Source: Leeuwenhoekiella sp. MAR_2009_132 (GTDB lineage Bacteria; Bacteroidota; Bacteroidia; Flavobacteriales; Flavobacteriaceae). From it: a stretch of DNA of 64,000 nucleotides. This document shows, in pieces, positions 60,601 to 64,000 of the stretch. A program made the position numbers and the translations under genes. Position 1 is the stretch's first letter, and every line of letters begins with the position of its first letter. The stretch is taken from positions 1,684,001 through 1,748,000 of the forward strand of contig NZ_JHZY01000004.1 in assembly GCF_000687915.1 (NCBI RefSeq), read 5' to 3'. The notes beneath the pieces were generated by a model that saw only the letters and a list, made by a program, of their open reading frames with translations, was not told where the DNA came from and searched no databases.

Positions 60601-60916
60601 TTGTAAAGCCCGAGGTTTCAGTTATATCTTTAAAACGTAAATTCCCCTGGTTGATGTAAATTTTACTACTCACCATATTACCGGTAAAACAGACATCGGG
60701 AAGACCATCACCATTAAAATCTGCTACTCCTACACCGCCGCCATTGTACATATATTGATAATCCATAATATTGAACAATTCATTTTCTACAAGGGTATTT
60801 TCAAAATCTAAATGTGATAAATGTGCGGGAATCTTTACAAACATGGTTAATTCTGCAGGTTTATCTGTGCAGGAAAATAATAACATCAACGATAAGAAGT
60901 AGGTGATTCTAAGCAT
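57614..60916 (-). CDS. FG-GAP/VCBS repeat lipoprotein with ASPIC/UnbV domain
   Basis: A large surface or periplasmic lipoprotein (1100 residues, lipobox LLFSC). It contains at least seven calcium-binding FG-GAP-type repeats in the first half (DFNGDGLPDV, DINNDGKPDI, DYDKDGDLDI, DINQDGFPDI...). An ASPIC/UnbV domain follows (about 525-600, FGLGKSQQADSIRILWPDN), then a second repeat set (DSNGDGIEDV, DADGDTDLDL, DYDQDGDLDL, DFDGDGDLDF). It has no catalytic motif. Such proteins often sit beside SusC/SusD pairs in Bacteroidota and are thought to bind glycan or act in adhesion. It is downstream of the SusC-SusD genes on the same strand, 110 bp after susD. Confidence 0.88.
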   Translation of the reverse strand: MLRITYFLSLMLLFSCTDKPAELTMFVKIPAHLSHLDFENTLVENELFNIMDYQYMYNGGGVGVADFNGDGLPDVCFTGNMVSSKIYINQGNLRFKDITETSGFTTDKWCTGVSIVDINNDGKPDIHISTAHDLNLKESKNYFYINKTDADGIVKFENLAEEMNLTTTGYAIQAAWLDYDKDGDLDIYLATNSNENYPKNNPFGQRKDGTGNSTDHLFQNQGLNENGIPVFKEVSAEAGIQIEGWSLGLKVLDINQDGFPDIYVANDFMSNDILYVNNGDGTFTNKIATYFKHQSHNSMGIDAADLNNDALLDLVVLDMLPDDNVRKKTMFSEIPYDRYNTAIKSGYQPQFVRNVLQINTGNNFSDLGYFSGIAATDWSWSPLIADFDNNGYKDIYITNGYKKDITDMDFVDFNNSASSFESRDKHIEKLRAELAKMPGVKKSNFYFQNEGLNRFSNQTKAYGLALPSYSNGAVYADFDLDGDLDMITNNIDEPAFLFENTTFKKETTAHNYLKLNFQANGQDLGVKVWLYAHNGVQFSELYPHQGYLSSFEPSLYFGLGKSQQADSIRILWPDNTTILLSNVEKNQVLTPTKGTKFLADQNTQKPKSSYLTLYEAKGLNFRPKETTFNDFKKWPLLFRAHSKPGPVIVTGDSNGDGIEDVFVGGSKNQRNHLYLQSKTGDFKLKKENLVALDSISEVSAALFFDADGDTDLDLYIAYGSSENYFDTSLYQDRIFVNDGTGNFTYSPNSLPKIEFPTNTVVQIDYDQDGDLDLFVGGRLNPNNYPYAPRSYLLENNNGIFKDVTALKAPALLNPGMVTGASVQDLNADGTADLVLVGEWMPIQVYYSKNGKLIPDTSANGLANTNGWWNCIKSRDFDGDGDLDFVVGNWGLNNPFKASVEEPLRIYAKDYDSNGSIEPIMTHYVQHKEYIMQPRNTLISQIPMIRKRTGSYKMYGSSTFQQLFGTVKFTSEEILNTYMLQSIYIENLGDGTFKYTALPDEAQWAPIFDFEFIDINADKKPDILAVGNYIDTEVLTGQYDAGNGLCLINRGHNTFTAANATESGFYVPEEARKIVKLKTEDSKDLYIVSLQNAPLKLFKTR

Positions 60917-60956
60917 AAAGAAATTTACAGATTAAATGACAACTTTCTCAGAAAGT

Positions 60957-60994
60957 CAAAATGCCGTGATCAGATAAAAGATCACAGCATTTTG
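60957..60994 (-). terminator. Hairpin between SusD and FG-GAP genes
   Basis: CAAAATGC-c-GTGATC (60957-60971) / GATCAC-a-GCATTTTG (60980-60994), a 14-bp stem with one C-A mismatch and an 8-nt loop. The minus-strand U-run after it is poor, so it may stabilise the SusCD mRNA or attenuate instead of stopping transcription. Confidence 0.6.
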
Positions 60995-61026
60995 AAACAA
61001 ACTCAAATAAATATTTTAATTCTAAT

Positions 61027-62556
61027 CTAATAACCGGGATTTTGATCAGCTTGTGTCAATGCAGGGTTATTATCAATTTCAGATTGAGGTATAGGTAGTA
61101 CCAACAGTTTTTGCTCAAAATTAGCCAGAGGTTCAACTGTAAATTTTCCTTCTTTTCTCCATCTTAGAATATCTCTGTTTCTAACTTGTTCAGAACTTAA
61201 TTCTACTCGTTTTTCGTGCATAATTGCTTTCATAATCTGTTGTTCAGAATTTACAGGATATGCTGCGGTAGGATATCCGGGCATATTTACACTGGCACGA
61301 CTTCTTATTTGATTCATAAGAGTTATTGCACGGGCGGGATCACCCGCTTCAAGCTCACATTCTGCAAGATTAAGTAGTACTTCTGCATAACGAATTACAC
61401 GCATATTAATACCACCTGTTTTAAAACCACCCGGATTTTCCTTATACATTAACGAGTATTTTCTCCAGCTTATTTCTGTAGTCTCTCCTTCAAAGGTGGT
61501 AGTTTCTCCCTGTGCAGGAGGTACGACTTCTGTTCCATTATTAAACAAATCTCCTGTTTTGTAAAAGCTCATTGCAAACCGCGGATCATTCTTAGCGTCA
61601 CCTTTAGAGACACGCTCAAAATCGTTTAGTAAGGCATTAGAAGGTATTAGGTTTCTCCATCCTATGTGAGAATATTCCTGAGTTCTTACAGCTTGTTCAT
61701 TTGTACCATTACCAGTTCCACCCCAGTCAAAACCACCTGCATTAGCATAGCCTATTTCTAAAATAGACTCGTCATTAAATTCATTTTCTTCTTGAAAATT
61801 CTCGTCATATTGGTCTATTAACTTATACTCTTTAGAATCAACAATAGCATCAAATGCATCTTTTGCAAGACCATATTGACCGGTGTACATATATACACGG
61901 CCCAGCATTGCAAGTGCCGCACCTTTAGAAAAGCGACCTTTTATGGCTGTGTTTGATGCGAGTGGTAAAGCTTCGGCGGCTTCACTAAGATCTGTGATTG
62001 CCTGATTAAGCACAGCCTCTTGAGTAGCTTTAGGAAAGCCTTCATTAAAGTCTGTAGCTACTTTTGTAGCAAGCGGTACACCGCCCCAAAGGGAACCTAA
62101 TTCAAAAAACATCCAACCGCGGGCAAATTTAGCTTCACCTATTAAGGTTTTACGGTCTGCATCAGAGATGTCTGGAGTTTCTGCCCCACGTTCTATTACC
62201 GTATTTGCACGTAGAATTGCAGTGTAAGATCCTTTCCAGACGGCGGTTGCAACCGCATTGTCTGCATTATTTGTACCGTTTAAAAGTGCCGCGCGCGGCA
62301 ATTCTAATTGACCACCACCAGATTTATTATCATCGCCACGTAAATCATGTAAAAACCAGAATTCGCGGGCATACATTTGACTTGATTGAATAGTCGCGTA
62401 AATAGCATTTGTACCTGCTAGTAATTCTGCTGTGTTTTGGTAATAAGTGGGTACCGAATAATCATTGGGGTTTTTAAGATTTAAATCTTCTGAATCACAA
62501 GCTGTGACTGCCCAAAAACCAACACACAGCGTAACAATTGTCTTAATATTTTTCAT
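61027..62556 (-). CDS. SusD-like (RagB/SusD) lipoprotein
   Basis: Surface glycan-binding lipoprotein, 509 residues from ATG 62556. An in-frame ATG at 62586 adds ten Lys-rich residues and would overlap the susC stop; I prefer the shorter form because it gives a clean signal (MKNIKTIVTLCVGFWAVTAC). Family signs: SEDLNLKNPNDYSVPTYYQN, GEAKFARGWMFFELGSLWGGVPLA, MLGRVYMYTGQYGLAKDAF and the C-terminal VELSSEQVRNRDILRW...PIPQSEIDNNPALTQ. It pairs with the SusC gene 13 bp upstream. The ligand is unknown; it differs clearly from the mannan SusD. Confidence 0.94.
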   Translation of the reverse strand: MKNIKTIVTLCVGFWAVTACDSEDLNLKNPNDYSVPTYYQNTAELLAGTNAIYATIQSSQMYAREFWFLHDLRGDDNKSGGGQLELPRAALLNGTNNADNAVATAVWKGSYTAILRANTVIERGAETPDISDADRKTLIGEAKFARGWMFFELGSLWGGVPLATKVATDFNEGFPKATQEAVLNQAITDLSEAAEALPLASNTAIKGRFSKGAALAMLGRVYMYTGQYGLAKDAFDAIVDSKEYKLIDQYDENFQEENEFNDESILEIGYANAGGFDWGGTGNGTNEQAVRTQEYSHIGWRNLIPSNALLNDFERVSKGDAKNDPRFAMSFYKTGDLFNNGTEVVPPAQGETTTFEGETTEISWRKYSLMYKENPGGFKTGGINMRVIRYAEVLLNLAECELEAGDPARAITLMNQIRSRASVNMPGYPTAAYPVNSEQQIMKAIMHEKRVELSSEQVRNRDILRWRKEGKFTVEPLANFEQKLLVLPIPQSEIDNNPALTQADQNPGY

Positions 62557-62569
62557 AATTTTTTTCTTT

Positions 62570-64000
62570 TTAAAATCCGAGTTCAAGACCTAATAAAAAC
62601 GATTGTGGTCTTGGGTATTGACCATAATCTACACCTTGTACGCGTAAATTATTTCCTCTGGCACCTATCTCAGGATCATAACCTGAATATTTTGTAAACG
62701 TAGCCAGATTGTTACCTGAAACATAAATAGTTAGTTTACTAACATTGTCATTTAAAGTTCTGCCTAACCATTCTTCAGGAAACTGATATCCTATTTTTAA
62801 ATTTTGTAATCGTAAGAAAGATGCATCTTCCAGATAGCGATCTGAAGTTCTATTATTCGCATTAGGATCACCACTTATCATACGAGGTATGCTTGTATTT
62901 GTATTTTCTGGTGTCCACGCATCTAAAACTGCTACATCGTGACCAAACAGACGTACACCACCTTGTCTTGTAACCTGTAGCGCATTATAAACATCATTAC
63001 CTTGATTACCGTACCAGTACATACTCATAAAGAAATTTTTATAGTTTGCATCAAAATTTAATCCGTAGCTAAAATCTGGTATAAAACTTCCTATTACTTC
63101 TCGATCATCTGGAGTTACCTGGCCGTCACCATTTAAATCTTTAAATTTAATATCTCCGGGAGCGGTCTGAGCAACTTGATAAGCACCATTAGGCGATGCT
63201 GCGTTTAACTGATCAATCTCTGCCTGAGTTTGAAAAATACGCTCAACACGATAGCCGTAGAACGATTGTATAGGATCACCCACAGCTGTTCTTGTAATAT
63301 CTGTATCGCCGAAGTCTGCATTTCTTCCGCCAAAAATAGGGCCCGATCCTAAACCATTTACAGTGTTTCTAAAAATACCAATGTTCGCACTGGCATTCCA
63401 CTGAAAAGCAGTACCCGGTTTAGAGTAATAAGATCCAGAGAAGTCAAGTCCCCAGTTTTCCATAGCACCTACGTTTGCAAGTGTATTTCCTTGAAAACCT
63501 TGTGAGTCTGCCGTAGGAACTATAAGAATAAGATTGTCTGTAGTTCTCTTATAATATTCTGCAGTAAACTGTACTCGATTTTGATATAGACCCAGATCAA
63601 TACCTATGTTAGTCATTTCAGTAATTTCCCATTCTAAAGCGCTATTAGCTAAACTTTGAAAAAACGCACCTTGTACCACTTGGCCGTTAATAACTGCATA
63701 GGTGTCTGTGCTTATACCAGCATTACTTTCATAATTGCCAATACCTTCAAACCCCATTTTACCCCAGCTTGCTCTAAGTTTTAATTCTGTGATGTTATCT
63801 ACATCTTCCATAAAAGATTCCTGTGCTAAATTCCAGCCTGCAGAGATACCCGGGAAGGTTGCCCATTTGTTATCATCAGAAAATTTAGAAGAACCATCAC
63901 GTCTTATTGAAGCACTAAATAAATATTTACCGCCAAAATCATAATTTACCCTTCCTAAAAAGGAGAAAATACTGCTTTCGCTTAATGTAGAACTAGTGGT
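62570..64000 (-). CDS. SusC-like TonB-dependent receptor (partial, N-terminus outside window)
   Basis: The C-terminal 476 codons of an outer-membrane import channel; the frame continues past base 64000. The visible part is beta-barrel with typical SusC landmarks: FLGRVNYDFGGKYLFSASIR, RDGSSKFSDDNKWATFPG, ELKLRASWGKMGFEGIGNY, GDIKFKDLNGDGQVTPDDRE and ending PRPQSFLLGLELGF. The ATG at 63811 is internal, not a start. It is followed after 13 bp by susD, and with the FG-GAP lipoprotein forms a minus-strand import unit. Confidence 0.95.
   Translation of the reverse strand, partial: TTSSTLSESSIFSFLGRVNYDFGGKYLFSASIRRDGSSKFSDDNKWATFPGISAGWNLAQESFMEDVDNITELKLRASWGKMGFEGIGNYESNAGISTDTYAVINGQVVQGAFFQSLANSALEWEITEMTNIGIDLGLYQNRVQFTAEYYKRTTDNLILIVPTADSQGFQGNTLANVGAMENWGLDFSGSYYSKPGTAFQWNASANIGIFRNTVNGLGSGPIFGGRNADFGDTDITRTAVGDPIQSFYGYRVERIFQTQAEIDQLNAASPNGAYQVAQTAPGDIKFKDLNGDGQVTPDDREVIGSFIPDFSYGLNFDANYKNFFMSMYWYGNQGNDVYNALQVTRQGGVRLFGHDVAVLDAWTPENTNTSIPRMISGDPNANNRTSDRYLEDASFLRLQNLKIGYQFPEEWLGRTLNDNVSKLTIYVSGNNLATFTKYSGYDPEIGARGNNLRVQGVDYGQYPRPQSFLLGLELGF

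Noticed and set aside
62557..62586. Ten-residue N-terminal extension of the second SusD
   Set aside because: Lys-rich leader before an ideal lipoprotein signal and overlap with the susC stop; ATG 62556 fits better.
1..64000. CRISPR arrays, insertion sequences, prophage genes
   Set aside because: No regularly spaced repeats, no transposase frames with terminal inverted repeats, and no phage structural genes were seen on either strand.

Overview
The window is a piece of a Flavobacteriaceae (Bacteroidota) chromosome, most likely from a marine polysaccharide degrader. The evidence is AT-rich DNA, three SusC/SusD-type loci or fragments, several lipoproteins with an xxxSC lipobox, TAnnTTTG-type -7 boxes, a hybrid two-component system, and the core order prs-rplY-pth. 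The genus cannot be fixed from the sequence alone.

Layout. (1) 1-2520 is core: pth (cut by the window edge), rplY/ctc and prs on the minus strand, then tRNA-Leu(CAA) on the plus strand. (2) 2466-37336 looks like one integrated element of about 34.9 kb. It is bounded by a perfect 53-bp direct repeat made of the 3' part of tRNA-Leu, and a tyrosine recombinase lies just inside the right end. A 20-bp repeat lies near both ends in the same orientation (candidate integrase arm sites). The left end carries a small backbone: a 39-aa peptide, SSB, a DUF6876-like protein, a RadC/JAB protein, an oriT-like nest of hairpins, a BfmA/BtgA-like mobilization protein and a 222-aa unknown. No relaxase is present. 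(3) The rest of the element, 6359-35497, is a beta-mannan (glucomannan/galactomannan) utilization locus. It encodes two esterases; a tight minus-strand operon GH26 - SSS symporter - GH130 - 2-epimerase - GH26 - GH5_7-like - GH3; an AraC regulator and a GH5_2-like enzyme; SusC-SusD-surface lipoprotein-GH27; a secreted 2-epimerase-like protein; and GH9-GH26-an unassigned clan GH-A-like enzyme. (4) 37337-49667 is chromosomal: a TonB receptor with a Cys-rich partner, a true formylglycine-generating enzyme, and a regulatory block. That block has a 4-helix sensor, NhaA, a soluble histidine kinase and an NtrC-type regulator, followed by a zinc-ribbon microprotein, a secreted protein, glutamate dehydrogenase, a GreA/Rnk-like protein and three small unknowns. 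Both halves of the block are preceded by -24/-12 (sigma-54-like) promoters with TTACCC/GGGTAA inverted repeats about 105-115 bp upstream. (5) 49681-64000 is a second glycan locus: GH35, a hybrid two-component regulator, a GPH-family sugar symporter, a large FG-GAP/UnbV lipoprotein, SusD and the C-terminal part of SusC.

How the mannan genes fit together (family knowledge plus context). Surface and periplasmic GH26, GH5 and GH9 enzymes and esterases cut and deacetylate the polymer. SusC/SusD import oligosaccharides and GH27 removes alpha-galactose. GH26 enzymes trim to mannobiose, GH3 releases glucose and the SSS symporter imports sugars. The cytosolic 2-epimerase converts mannobiose to mannosyl-glucose, which GH130 phosphorolyses to mannose-1-phosphate and glucose. 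The main point of the window is that this whole pathway sits inside a tRNA-targeted integrative element.
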